A stretch of 14,894 nucleotides of DNA from Hyphochytrium catenoides (GCA_900088475.1 FLMG01004302.1:1-14894); one strand, 5' to 3'. Numbered from the stretch's first letter, positions 1 to 8,686 are shown. Program-made: numbers and translations. The notes: generated from the sequence alone by a model not told the origin.

Positions 1-480
1 TAGCGCAACCAAGAGAGCACGACTCTCTCACTGGCACACCAATTGCATAACTTTGATATGACGAAACTCATGTGCAACAGCTGGTGGCTTGCGCCGGACT
101 CCAGCTCCTCAAAGCTCCGAAGAACAGTGAACAGCTATCTTCATCCAGCTCCCAAGGGAGCTCCAACAATGCCCAGGAGCTGACCTTCACGGCCTGGCAC
201 TCTCTGCCATCGCGTCCGGGGAATTTCCCCAAGTCAATCGTCCGACGGCGCCCCAGGTTGCCCCAGCGCGGCGCGGAGACGCTCGATCTCGCAATTCTTG
301 ATTGTGTTCTGAGGCTGTTGCGGCACGGCGGGCGGGCGAGCGACAGCAGAGTTTTGAGATCTTCACATGGTGCACTTTGTCCGCCACCAGTCAATAGATT
401 TCCAACGGTTACAAGGGCGAAAGATACGAAATATTACAAGTGTTAGATATATGCCCATAATATATTTCACTTTGACGGTA
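1..480. other. GC-rich edge region, no gene recognised
   Basis: The first ~400 bases are GC-rich and free of the GA/CT repeats that dominate the window, then pass into AT-rich DNA near 420-480. Both strands are open for about 100 codons (72-446 on plus, 68-394 on minus). Neither translation has a domain I recognise, and the codon evidence does not favour a strand. It could be the end of a gene that continues beyond the window, or a fragment of a transposed element. I call no CDS here. Confidence 0.3.
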
Positions 481-2090
481 GAAGCGTATCTTTCAAAGTA
501 CATCGTTTGACACACCTTTTGACGGTACAACCATCAACGTGTACAGTATATACCTTACGTGCTCCTGAGACAACCATTCGTAGTGTATCATTGGGATGGG
601 TGGTGGTGGGATGGCAGGATGAAGGAGCTGGCGCTTTCCCGAAAGAGGAAGGAGGGAAGGCAGCAAGAAGATCCTCAGTGTCAGTCCGCCAGCAGCAGGT
701 ATCCAAGCATTGGAAGCCAGCAGCTCTTCTGCAGCTTGTTGTTGAGAGAACTGAACGACTGGCTGGCAGCAGCTGGTAACGAGCGGCAAGAAGAGCCAAG
801 CGACACAAGACACAAGTCTATTAGTCTTTCCTTGCCTCGGATGGGAAGAGTCCAGGCAGTGGAGACGGAGAGTCCATAGTTCCTTAGAAGATACAGTAGT
901 AATAAACACGGACTAATCTTAGATCCCATTCCGACAGGTTCTGATGTAAAATGTACAGTAGTAGTAGTTCTTATTTGCACGACGCTTCGTAGGTAGTAGT
1001 TATTCAAAAAAGCCAAGAGAGGATCATGACGGGATCAAAGGCACTTCGAACCTATTTTTTTCTTGCTGCACGACTGAGCTCAACTTCATAAGCAGTAGTA
1101 CTAGCCTATGATGCTTGCTGGACAGAAAAGAAGGGTCTTGAGCAAGCCGATCATCACCAACAATCGGGGGCAAGATCATACGCAAAGACTAGGGCTTCTC
1201 TGTCCGTCTGGACTACTCTACAACGTTTGAAGTCCTTAGTAGTGGCTATGGACGTGCGCATTTTACTTCTATTGGTCTTCGCTTTTATTATCTTGCCGTG
1301 ATTCTTCCTTGTTGACTATGATAAAGTAATGAACGGATTGACAGACAATCATTAACAAGCAGCAGCACATCCTCCCAAGGCTCTTCATGCTTCGATTCTT
1401 GATCTTGCTTAGAGACCTTCCAAGTCGCCTTTTCAAAAGGTTTCCATCGCGGGTACCCTTGCAGTCAATCGAGCCCTTTGGTCGTCAGCGAACCGGCAAG
1501 CAAAGAGAAACCCAGTCGAGGAATCAGGTCCACTGACGCTATGAAGCTTAAGTATCAGACAATCGTGGGCCCTTTAAGCACAAAATAAGTTGAGAGAGTC
1601 AAACAGAGAGGAAGGTGATGGAAGACATCCACATGGAAGGCCCCATCGAACCAAAGTGGAAGAAGAAGTTTATCTATGCAGGACGAAGAACAGCAGACAG
1701 AGTAGGAAGGAGGAGGTAGATAGATATCGGAGTTGAAACGAGAGAGGCAAAGTAGGAAAACGAAGAACAAGGAACCTCATAGCAGGAGAGAGGAGTAGCA
1801 GGAGGGTGATAAAGGAAAAATGAGGGAAGAAGCTGTCCATCATCATCGTCGTCGAGGACCGACGAAGTGAGAAATCGATCTTAACGTCCGTTACAAAGGT
1901 TCAAGATCTGACTGACCCACTCCCAAAGAAAGATTCGTTAAGTGAAATGTTTCACAGAGTTGAGAAGCGAGCTGATGGACTTACTGCCTTGTTATTTGTT
2001 TCTTTCGCGTTAAGCGGAATGTTTCTGTAAGACGTTATTTTTGGAGACAGACGCAACAAGGGACGTGAAGCCAGGCTGACTGCAGGCAAC
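481..2090. other. Non-coding or unresolved region
   Basis: I see no supportable gene. A 10-bp direct repeat (TTTGACGGTA) occurs at 471-480 and 518-527. Short AGT-trinucleotide clusters are scattered between 890 and 1110. A 17-codon hydrophobic ORF starts at the ATG at 1248, and a 49-codon ORF starts at 1387. Both are too short and unsupported to call. From ~1560 onward the plus strand becomes purine-rich. Because real exons in this genome can be as short as 30 nt, small exons could be hidden here. Confidence 0.35.
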
Positions 2091-2164
2091 GAGAGAGAGA
2101 GAGGAAGAGACTGAGATGATGAGGGAAGGACAAAGAGAGAGAGCAGGAAAGAGAGAGAGAGAAA

Positions 2165-2221
<57 letters not shown>
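2091..2221. repeat. GA microsatellite
   Basis: This is an interrupted (GA)n tract on the plus strand. The longest nearly pure run covers about 2172-2218, and shorter runs begin at 2091. It lies ~620 bp upstream of the PAS-like ORF. Confidence 0.95.
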
Positions 2222-2222
<1 letters not shown>

Positions 2223-2841
2223 AGAGACTAAGCGGCGTGATTATAACTTATGAGAAAGTCAGAGAAACCTACAAGAGACCTGAGAGAGGCAGTTGCATCC
2301 TCTACTTGGCCCGTGCCCTTGCCCTCCCCCCATAAAGAGGGAGAGACTTATTAGAGATAAATGCAGACAGTGAGAGAGACCATGGAATGAGACAGGAGGT
2401 GGCGACATTAGGTACACGAATAGAAGCGACAAGCATCACTTGACACCTCGAGTGTTGAGAGATGACCAAGATGAAGTTGAAGAGCCCTAGAGGCGAAGAG
2501 GAAATAAGCGGAAGGAAGTGAGCGGGGAGAGGTGCCGAATCTCTTTCGCGTCCTCAAGATTCAGTGTCCACTCCAGAGAGAACGCAGGTGGCAAATCTCT
2601 GCAGATTCGTCTTGAACAGCAAAAGAGACTTCTACTCCTCTAGGAAAGAGTCGGGAACAAGATAGAAGAGATTAGAGAGAGAGTCTTTGAGGTTGGGCTG
2701 TACTTCGAAAGCTACATCTTTCAAGAAGCAAAGCAGCTAGGAGATAAAGCGAATGGGAAGAGCAGCAAAGTTCTACAAGCGAAAGGAGGCTAAGGGCTTT
2801 GTCTAGGACACAAGCTGTCAGAGGGGAACTAAAGCACAGGC
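2222..2841. other. Purine-rich 5' flank of the PAS-like ORF
   Basis: This is purine-rich DNA with short GAGAGA runs. A 47-codon open stretch on plus (about 2524-2670) has normal-looking composition but no recognisable domain and no convincing splice link to the ORF at 2842. The frame used at 2842 is closed by a TAA four codons upstream, so the stretch probably contains 5' UTR and promoter. I see no TATA box or other element I would name. Confidence 0.35.
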
Positions 2842-3621
2842 ATGACACTAGAAAAAGGAGCCGAGAAAGGACTGTCGCACTATGAGCCTAGTCCTCTTCG
2901 GCTTATCCGACTCCGAACCCGAGATAAAGGAGGAGAAGTCTTAGCCTACTGTCTCTGTGATGGTGTCTTCGTCCTTGTCTCTCCCCTGTGCGCCAAACTC
3001 TTCCAGGTGCCGGATCCGCTGATGCTCGTGGGAAGGAGCCTTGAAGATTTTATGAGCCACAATCTTTTCTCCAGAGCTCTAGAAAGTCTGCAGATGGAGA
3101 TGGGTATCAAGTTTGAAGCCCCGGTGACAGGACGCATGCTTTACCTAGAGAACGGAGATATTTATTTGACAACGCGGCTGCAGCGCTGCCTAGAGCATCT
3201 TGCAATAAGAGCTTGGGGCTTCGCACGACAGAAGGGGCAGACAGAAGACGGTGGCTTCACTAGCTTAAGCTTCGCTAGGAGGGAGGATCACGTGATGGAA
3301 GACGGAGACTGTTTGCCCTCTGCCTCTCTCCTAGGTCTATCTTTGGATGAGGAAGGAGAGAATCTGCAGTTCAGGGGCGGAGCGGGCGAGAGCAACGAGT
3401 CTAAAAGCTCAGTATTAACCTGGAGAACGAAAGGGACAGGTACCTTAGGGAAGGAGGATTGTGTGCAAGAGGCAGAGTTCCCTGCGCCTCTCTCTCTCTT
3501 AAAAATGGAAGAGAGGAAGAAAGAGAGAAAGCTAAGCAGGCAAGAGTCGTCGTTATCAGACTATGCGTTCCAGCCCGATTGGGCCTCGCCACAAAGCTTA
3601 AGTCAAGAAAGCCTATTCTAG
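2842..3621 (+). CDS. Hypothetical protein with PAS-like N-terminal domain (259 aa)
   Basis: A 259-codon ORF starts at the first ATG after an in-frame TAA. An acceptor-like CACAG lies two bases before the ATG, so an upstream exon is not excluded. Residues ~30-115 resemble a PAS fold: a strand (VLAYCLCDGVFVLVS), a helix with an LFQVPDP turn, a GRSLEDFM segment where many PAS domains have 'GRSL.DF', and a return strand around YLENGDIYLTTRL. I see no cysteine in a LOV (GXNCRFLQ) context, so flavin photochemistry is not suggested. Residues ~140-259 are polar, Ser/Glu/Lys-rich and probably disordered, with a charged KMEERKKERK patch at 221-230. There is no transmembrane segment or DNA-binding motif. 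The gene converges on the PITHD1-type gene with 208 bp between stop codons. The ORF is fairly convincing; the PAS assignment is tentative and its ligand or partner is unknown. Confidence 0.55.
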   Translation: MTLEKGAEKGLSHYEPSPLRLIRLRTRDKGGEVLAYCLCDGVFVLVSPLCAKLFQVPDPLMLVGRSLEDFMSHNLFSRALESLQMEMGIKFEAPVTGRMLYLENGDIYLTTRLQRCLEHLAIRAWGFARQKGQTEDGGFTSLSFARREDHVMEDGDCLPSASLLGLSLDEEGENLQFRGGAGESNESKSSVLTWRTKGTGTLGKEDCVQEAEFPAPLSLLKMEERKKERKLSRQESSLSDYAFQPDWASPQSLSQESLF

Positions 3622-3829
3622 CGTCAGTCTCTCTCCTACTGCTGTGAATATGGGTTTGCCTTTCATCTTTGCACTGCTACTAGCGAAAGAAGGAGAACAC
3701 GAGAGCAAAAGGGTATCGAAGCGACCTAAAAGAGTACTTTGAACGGTCGTCCAACTATAAGAAGTGGATCTACCATAGGAGGTGGGAAGGAGAGGCAATT
3801 AAGAAGAAGTAGGAGTCGGGTTCTGGTTT
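3622..3829. other. Convergent intergenic spacer (3' ends of two genes)
   Basis: This short spacer separates the stop codons of the plus-strand PAS-like ORF and the minus-strand PITHD1-type gene, so it should hold both 3' UTRs. I found no canonical AATAAA signal on either strand. It has no GA/CT microsatellite, unlike most non-coding DNA here. Confidence 0.6.
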
Positions 3830-6019
3830 CTAGATGAGATCAAAGTTGTGCGTCTCCGTTCCTGTCTGATGGTCAGCAGCCTGAGGTCGGGCCTCATACA
3901 CAGCCTCGACTATACCATGACGAAACTGCAGGGAGGGGAGAGAGAACGAGAGCGCCACACAAGAGGGAGAGAGAGAGAAAACGGACAAAAAGTGAGCAAA
4001 AACAACCGTAATAAGGCTGAGAGGGTGAGGAAGTAGCGAGCGGAGGGGAGAAAAGAAGGCGCAGTCCAGTTACCTGGAGTCCGTCTCCTTTAAAGCCAAT
4101 ATAATGAACCTTGGTGCTGTCCGCGCCGTAGTTCTCGGGGATATAAATAGTCACAGAAGTCACATTATGGAACTTGGCTAATCTGATGCGCAAAAGGAGG
4201 ACATATACGGATGTGTTTAGTGGAGTATGGGATGCGACGCGGGCAGAGCATCTTACAGAGACCGTGGCAGAGGATTTGAGGAGCTACAGTTTAAGGATAG
4301 GACATGGCTCCGTTGCAAGCAGCGGAATGAAGAGTATCAGTCACGGAGAGGACGAGCAGGCGGCGTACTTGAGTGGATAGTCTATCTCACTGTTGAAGTC
4401 TTCTGTCAGTTCCAAGGTCTGCGTTGGAACTAGGTCCTCCGCGTGGCTGAATTTGTCCCCAAGCAGAGGAGAAGGAGTGAAGGAATGAAGAATAAGCGGA
4501 CAGGTCGATAAATGAGGGCCTAGCAGCATCTGCTCCCCTCTTTCTCGCTCCCTCGTTTGGTGCCTGTATGATCTCTCCTTACATCGTTTGGTGCCTGTGT
4601 ATGATCTCTCCTTATATCACTCTGACGTCTTACTAAACCGCTACCATCTGTGTTGCCTCTCCCTAGCGACCTTTCTTTGCCTCGGCTTCCGTCTCGCTCT
4701 TCCCTTCATTTTTCCTTTACTCCGTCACACATCAAACTCGCTAAAGCTGTACCTGAAGTCAACATCCTCTCTGTTGACAAAGCTTTAGGGAGAAAGAGCC
4801 ACCAGCCGTTAATTAGGCACGTGGTAGGTAGATGAGAAAGGAGAGAGAGAGAAAGCGAGACTGAATGGGGCAAGCTACGAAACCTGAACCAAGCGAATGC
4901 CTAGAAAGAGTATTCGAGGCGGGGCGACACATAACGACAGGGCAGAATAAGGCTCCAGCCGAGGTGATGGAAGCGGAACGAGGGGAGAGAGAGAGAGAAA
5001 AAGAGAGAGACACCTCAAGAGAACAGGGAGAAGGGAATACCTACAGTTTGGCTACTTTCGGATGCTTTCCTTCCCCTCCGCCAGAGATGCAGATCGATTT
5101 CACTTTTACGGCCTCAGTGAAGCTATACGGACCAAAGAGAAGTCAGCGATCAGGGGATAAGGCGGATGTGACGTATCAGCAGGAGGACTTTAGGGGCAAA
5201 GAGAATCAAAAGTACCCAGGCATAGAGATAGAGAGACAGAGAAGGGAAGAGTAAGATGGAGGATACTGATTGACAAAACGGAGAGAGAACCGATGGTACA
5301 AGGACAATAGCAGGCGTAGAGGCCGCATATAGGGACCATTTCAAAGAAATATAGCAGGCGTAAGCGAGACAGGGAGAGAGAGAGAGAGGGAAGAAGTCAA
5401 GGCAGTGAAGACGGAGAGAGCTTGGCTTACGGTACGTATATTATGAGCTCTGGATCATCATCGTTGCTCTCTAAAAAAGGCTCTTCCTCTCTCTTTTGAT
5501 GATAAGGCTTGAAGCAGTTCTTTCCGCTACCGACCACGCGCTCACTGCAGCGCGAGTTAGAACTTAGCGCGAGAGGCAGTGTATATTGGAGTAACAGAAA
5601 TGAAGGTGAGAGAGAGAGAGAGAAGAGAGAGAGAGAGGAGAGAGAGAGGAGAACGGAGAGAGAAGGACGTCGGAATTATAAGAGAGCTCGTAAGGAAGAG
5701 GCCACACCAAGAGAGAGAGAGAGAGAGAAATGCGCGAGGGACGAGCCAGTATGCAGGAGAGGGACCACTCTGACATAGCATTTGTGGGATAACGAGCAGC
5801 TTTCTCTCTCTCTCCTTACTTGAGCGTCCTGATATGGTCGTGGTTCACATAGCGCCATAGAGACTGGCCCTCGGGATCCTCAGCATCATGACTGCCGACC
5901 AGACAGAGGACCGGGAGAGGTACCACAGATGCAAGATAGAAAGAAAAGGTTAGTGGTCGGGACTAAAAGAGGTGTAGAGGTGCCAAGAGAGAGAGAGTTA
6001 GATAGAAAGAGACAGAGAG

Positions 6020-6085
<66 letters not shown>

Positions 6086-6533
6086 GAGAACACAGAGAGA
6101 GAGAGAGGAGACTAAGAGAGAGAGAGAGAAAGCAGAGAAAGTGACAGCGACCAAGAGATTAAAGGAGGTGCCTGAGCGACTAAAGCGAAGGACGAGAGTC
6201 TAGGAGAATAGCAAGCAACGGCTTGAGAGGAGCGTCCGGTGGCTTAAAGAGCAGAGAGGAGACGATACAGCTAAGGGAAGAAAGGATAGAGAAGGAAGAG
6301 AAAGAGGAGAACTAGGAACGGCAATGGAAGTGAATCGGGAGAGGGTGAGAAAGAGAGAAGAGGGAGGGACAGACAGAGAGAGAGAGAGAGAGAGAGAGGG
6401 ACAGACAGAGAGAGAGAGCGAGAAAGAGAGACAGAGAGAGAGAGAGAGAGCCTCTCAGTGACCTATGGTCATGGCTGTGGTCATGGTCGTGGCCGCCGTG
6501 GTGATGATGATCCTCCCTACATTGCCGCGACAT
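3830..6533 (-). CDS. PITHD1: PITH domain-containing protein 1 orthologue, eight exons (215 aa)
   Basis: I assembled coding exons in transcript order: 6463-6533, 5820-5891, 5431-5544, 5045-5122, 4753-4782, 4369-4446, 4074-4182 and 3830-3925. Together they give 648 nt, 215 codons plus TAG, and every junction is GT-AG. The product matches the whole PITHD1 family, whose human member is about 211 aa. It has a His-rich N-terminus (HHHHGGHDHDHSHDHSHD), then SLWRYVNHDHIRTLNE, the FLESNDDDPELIIYVPF core equivalent to LESDADEQL..IPF, FVNREDVDF, AKFHNVTSVTIYIPENYGAD, STKVHYIGFKG and the terminal VEAVYEARPQAADH. The start at 6533 is the first ATG after an in-frame TGA. In animals PITH domains bind the 26S proteasome (shown for TXNL1), so a cytosolic or nuclear proteasome-associated role is expected by homology. 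The thioredoxin domain of TXNL1 is absent, as is normal for PITHD1. Confidence 0.93.
4554..4617. repeat. Tandem duplication of 31/33 bp inside intron 5
   Basis: Unit 1 (4554-4584) and unit 2 (4585-4617) both begin CGTTTGGTGCCTG and continue to ATGATCTCTCCTTA. They differ by a 2-bp TG insertion and one substitution near the end. The repeat lies within intron 5 of the PITHD1-type gene, away from its splice sites. Confidence 0.88.
4753..4782 (-). other. PITHD1: 30-nt microexon (exon 5) of the PITHD1-type gene
   Basis: The flanks are CCCTAAAG acceptor and GTACAG donor on the minus strand. The exon encodes FVNREDVDF plus split codons at both ends. It fills exactly the segment the family has between the KVAKL strand and the HAEDLVPTQ segment. 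Its length is a multiple of three. Confidence 0.9.
5600..5733. repeat. GA microsatellite clusters in intron 2
   Basis: Interrupted GAGA runs on the plus strand read as CTCT in the sense direction of the PITHD1-type gene. They lie between the acceptor at 5545 and the donor at 5819. Confidence 0.85.
5892..6462 (-). other. PITHD1: Intron 1 of the PITHD1-type gene, CT-microsatellite filled
   Basis: This 571-bp intron has its donor after CATAG (GTCACT) and its acceptor at GGCAG. On the sense strand it is mostly (CT)n. The equivalent plus-strand GA runs cover about 5985-6132 and 6370-6450, and a GGGACAGACAGAGAG segment is repeated near 6366 and 6399. Introns 2-7 of the same gene are 5545-5819, 5123-5430, 4783-5044, 4447-4752, 4183-4368 and 3926-4073. 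Most also carry CT runs in the sense strand. Confidence 0.88.
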
Positions 6534-6736
6534 CGGAGCCTTCACTTTCCTTCAAACGCTATTGTTGCCCAAGCTGCGTGTCTCTGTTGTTGCGCTGTTC
6601 GGCTAATGAACCAGCAGCGGCAGAACATTTCCAAGCGGTGCAAGACTGGAACAGGTTCAATGCGGGAGAGAGAGAGAGGTTGCAAGAAAGAATGTTTCAC
6701 CCCACACCGGTGAGGGAAGCAGCGCCCACGCGCGAG

Positions 6737-6739
<3 letters not shown>
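6534..6739 (-). promoter_or_regulatory. Probable 5' UTR/promoter of the PITHD1-type gene
   Basis: About 200 bp of mixed-composition DNA lies between the start codon at 6533 and a long GA microsatellite. An in-frame TGA just upstream of the ATG shows that the coding region does not extend into it. No TATA box is evident. ORFs on both strands in this stretch have no recognisable domain. Confidence 0.4.
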
Positions 6740-6797
<58 letters not shown>

Positions 6798-6850
6798 GAG
6801 AGAGAGAAAGAGAGAAACAAAGAGAGAGCGAGAGAGCGAGAGAGAGAGTT
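6740..6850. repeat. GA microsatellite
   Basis: A nearly pure (GA)n run covers about 6740-6786 and is followed by interrupted GAGAG units to ~6850. It lies in the upstream flank of the PITHD1-type gene. Confidence 0.95.
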
Positions 6851-7101
6851 TTTAGAGACTGCTCGTAGGTGCGAGGGGCGCTCACTCCATGGAAGGAGAG
6901 GAAGAGAGCAGGAAAAGAGAGCTACTAACCAACTAGATACAGAAAACAGGTTTTGAGCAGGAATATGATGCAAGACAGAGCAAAAGCAGAGAGAGACAGA
7001 GGAGCCCAAGAGATATCGAAGCGGAGGAGAAATGGGTGATCTTGAAGATCCACTAGGATCATACTTAAAAAATTCTAGATATAAGCTTCATATAATGAAT
7101 A
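6851..7101. other. Intergenic spacer, 3' side of the minus-strand 514-codon ORF
   Basis: This spacer holds no recognisable gene. It is moderately purine-rich up to ~7030 and AT-rich from 7060 to 7101. The AT-rich part may be the 3' UTR of the minus-strand ORF that stops at 7102. Confidence 0.4.
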
Positions 7102-8646
7102 TTACTGCTTGGACGTGTGACTCTCCGAAATATCGCGTTCTTGATGATCAGAATCCTCATCCTCTTCTCCCAGATCAACCGTCGTCTCTCTCTTCTTCTC
7201 TCCCTCGTCGTCTTGATAACCTCTCTTCTCCTCTGCTCGGTGCCCATAATCCTCTCTCTCTCTCTTATCCTCAGGCCTCTCTTTCCTCTCTCTCATCTCC
7301 TCTCTCTCTTTAGCTCTCTCTTTCCTCTCCTCTCTCCCTTTCCCGGGCTGGTGTTGCTGCCAAGCGCTATAATACATCTGCCACCAGAGGTACCACTGCC
7401 ACCACAGCCACTCGCTCTGCTGCTGCAGAGAAGGAGAGAGAGAAACAGAGAGAGACACGTTTCCTAGAATCTCTTTCTCATAGTACGAGCGGAAGTAGGG
7501 AAAGAGGTCGTCCATCGCCATATTTTCTTTCTCCTCTCTCTCCTTTTCTTGGTGGCGAAGGCTCTCTTTCTCCAAGAAGGCGTGAGAATAAGGAAAGAGA
7601 TGATCCTCCATTGCCTCTCTCTCTTTCTCTCCTCGGCGAAGCTTCTCTTTGTGCCGTCGCAACTCCTCCCTTGTCGGAGAGAAGGATGAAAGATCCTTGC
7701 CCTGCCACAGAGCTGGAGAAGGAGAGGCGTGACAGCAATGAGAGGTAATAGGATGAGAATAGGCCACGGGAGGTGCGTAGTGAGGGCTGTCTCTCTCTCG
7801 TGTGGGGCTGTACAATGGGAAAGATCTAGGCTCCTGAGGTGACTGGAACAAAGAAGGCGAGAAAGAAGGTTCCGTGGGATCTCTTCTTTCCCCCAGATCA
7901 GCAACCCTTCGCTTTCCCTCCCGGCGACGTATCCTAGTTGGAGTCATGACTGTCTCTCTATGTCTCTCTCTCTCTCTTTCTTTGCTGCCTCTTCTCAAGG
8001 CTGGAGACAAGCTTTGCGCGGTTCTTTGTTCCTCTCGTCGTGCCTCACGCATGTCTTCTCGGCTTGGGAGAAATGACTTTTCTGGTGCAAGAAAGAGAGA
8101 AGAATATCTTTGCTGGGAGCTGTCTCTCTCTCCATCCTCTGAATCGCCTCTCTCTCTCTCTGGAGTGTGAGGTTCACTAAGAAAGCTGCTCAGTTCTGGT
8201 CTGTCGCGATCCCAAGCGAAGTAGTAAGGAATCTCGTAGTCAGGCAATGGCGTTCTCTTCCCGGCATAGCCAAGAGAGCCTCTCTTCCACTCTCTTCTCG
8301 CCTCTCTTCTCCTTGAGGTTGACGTGTCTAGGGGCACTTCCTCTCTGAAAGAGAGAGATGAAGGATGGGCAGGAAGGGGAGAGAGAGGAGGGGAGACAGA
8401 GAGTGTTTCCATGGAGCTATGCAGTCCTTCTCTCTCTTCAAGGGGAGATCCTACGGTGGCAGCTCGCATTTGGGACGCAGGAGAGAGAGATAATCTACTC
8501 TCCAGGTTTCTTCTCCCTCGGATCTCTCCAGCACTCTTTCTCTTTATCCCTTCTAGATTGCTCATCCGCAAGGAAGGATATCCTTGTTGATAAGAGAACG
8601 GGGCCCGCGCGGCCGCCGCCTCCATCTCTGGTGCCCCAGCCACCAT
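7102..8646 (-). CDS. Hypothetical low-complexity Arg/Glu- and Ser-Pro-rich protein (514 aa)
   Basis: This is an uninterrupted 514-codon minus-strand ORF, and I do not recognise the family. The N-terminal ~330 residues are rich in Ser-Pro sites (SLSP, SPPLSP, SFSPSLFQSP, LYSPTRERDSP) and basic RRRE stretches. A less biased island, PLPDYEIPYYFAWDRDRPEL, sits at ~133-151. Two related segments follow: EAMEDHLFPYSHAFLEKESL (344-363) and MAMDDLFPYFRSYYEKEIL (376-394). An aromatic patch, EWLWWQWYLWWQMYYSAW, lies at 412-429. The C-terminus is highly charged and ends in an acidic DLGEEDEDSD run. I see no signal peptide or transmembrane segment. GA/CT repeats create long spurious ORFs in this genome. 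The duplicated motif and the non-repeat islands argue that this one is real, but transcript evidence is lacking. It may be a nuclear or RNA-associated, phosphorylation-regulated protein, but that is a guess from composition. Confidence 0.55.
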   Translation of the reverse strand: MVAGAPEMEAAAARAPFSYQQGYPSLRMSNLEGIKRKSAGEIRGRRNLESRLSLSPASQMRAATVGSPLEEREGLHSSMETLSVSPPLSPLPAHPSSLSFREEVPLDTSTSRRREARREWKRGSLGYAGKRTPLPDYEIPYYFAWDRDRPELSSFLSEPHTPERERGDSEDGERDSSQQRYSSLFLAPEKSFLPSREDMREARREEQRTAQSLSPALRRGSKERERERHRETVMTPTRIRRREGKRRVADLGERRDPTEPSFSPSLFQSPQEPRSFPLYSPTRERDSPHYAPPVAYSHPITSHCCHASPSPALWQGKDLSSFSPTREELRRHKEKLRRGEKEREAMEDHLFPYSHAFLEKESLRHQEKEREEKENMAMDDLFPYFRSYYEKEILGNVSLSVSLSPSLQQQSEWLWWQWYLWWQMYYSAWQQHQPGKGREERKERAKEREEMRERKERPEDKREREDYGHRAEEKRGYQDDEGEKKRETTVDLGEEDEDSDHQERDISESHTSKQ

Positions 8647-8650
8647 CCTT

Positions 8651-8656
8651 CACGTG
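8651..8656. promoter_or_regulatory. CACGTG (E-box/G-box) next to the minus-strand start codon
   Basis: A palindromic CACGTG hexamer lies 4 bp upstream of the ATG at 8646. This is a known bHLH/bZIP target core, but one six-base match is weak evidence. A second copy occurs at 3289-3294, inside the PAS-like ORF. Confidence 0.2.
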
Positions 8657-8686
8657 ACGGGGACGATGCACAATAAAGAAGACGAC

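Noticed and set aside
1248-1301. 17-codon ORF resembling a signal peptide (MDVRILLLLVFAFIILP)
   Set aside because: It is followed at once by TGA, with no convincing downstream exon. Hydrophobic short ORFs arise easily by chance.
4174-4433. Two plus-strand ORFs of 68 codons
   Set aside because: They are antisense to exons 6 and 7 and intron 6 of the PITHD1-type gene.
4865-5254. 129-codon plus-strand ORF
   Set aside because: It is antisense to exon 4 and flanking introns of the PITHD1-type gene, and largely encoded by GA repeats.
5963-6154. Minus-strand Leu/Ser-rich hydrophobic ORF
   Set aside because: It is a translation of (CT)n repeat as alternating Leu and Ser. It lies inside intron 1 of the PITHD1-type gene.
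6465-6713. Plus-strand ORF starting with a hydrophobic Met/Val/Ala-rich segment that mimics a signal peptide
   Set aside because: It is the exact antisense of the His/Asp-rich first exon of the PITHD1-type gene. Reading CAT/CAC/GAC codons backwards gives Met/Val codons.
6542-7009. 155-codon minus-strand ORF with long Leu-Ser runs
   Set aside because: It is created by the GA microsatellite at 6740-6850, overlaps the PITHD1 leader, and has no domain-like sequence.
7032-7467. Plus-strand ORFs of 93 and 116 codons
   Set aside because: They are antisense to the C-terminal charged region of the 514-codon minus-strand ORF, and composed mainly of CT-repeat Leu/Ser codons.
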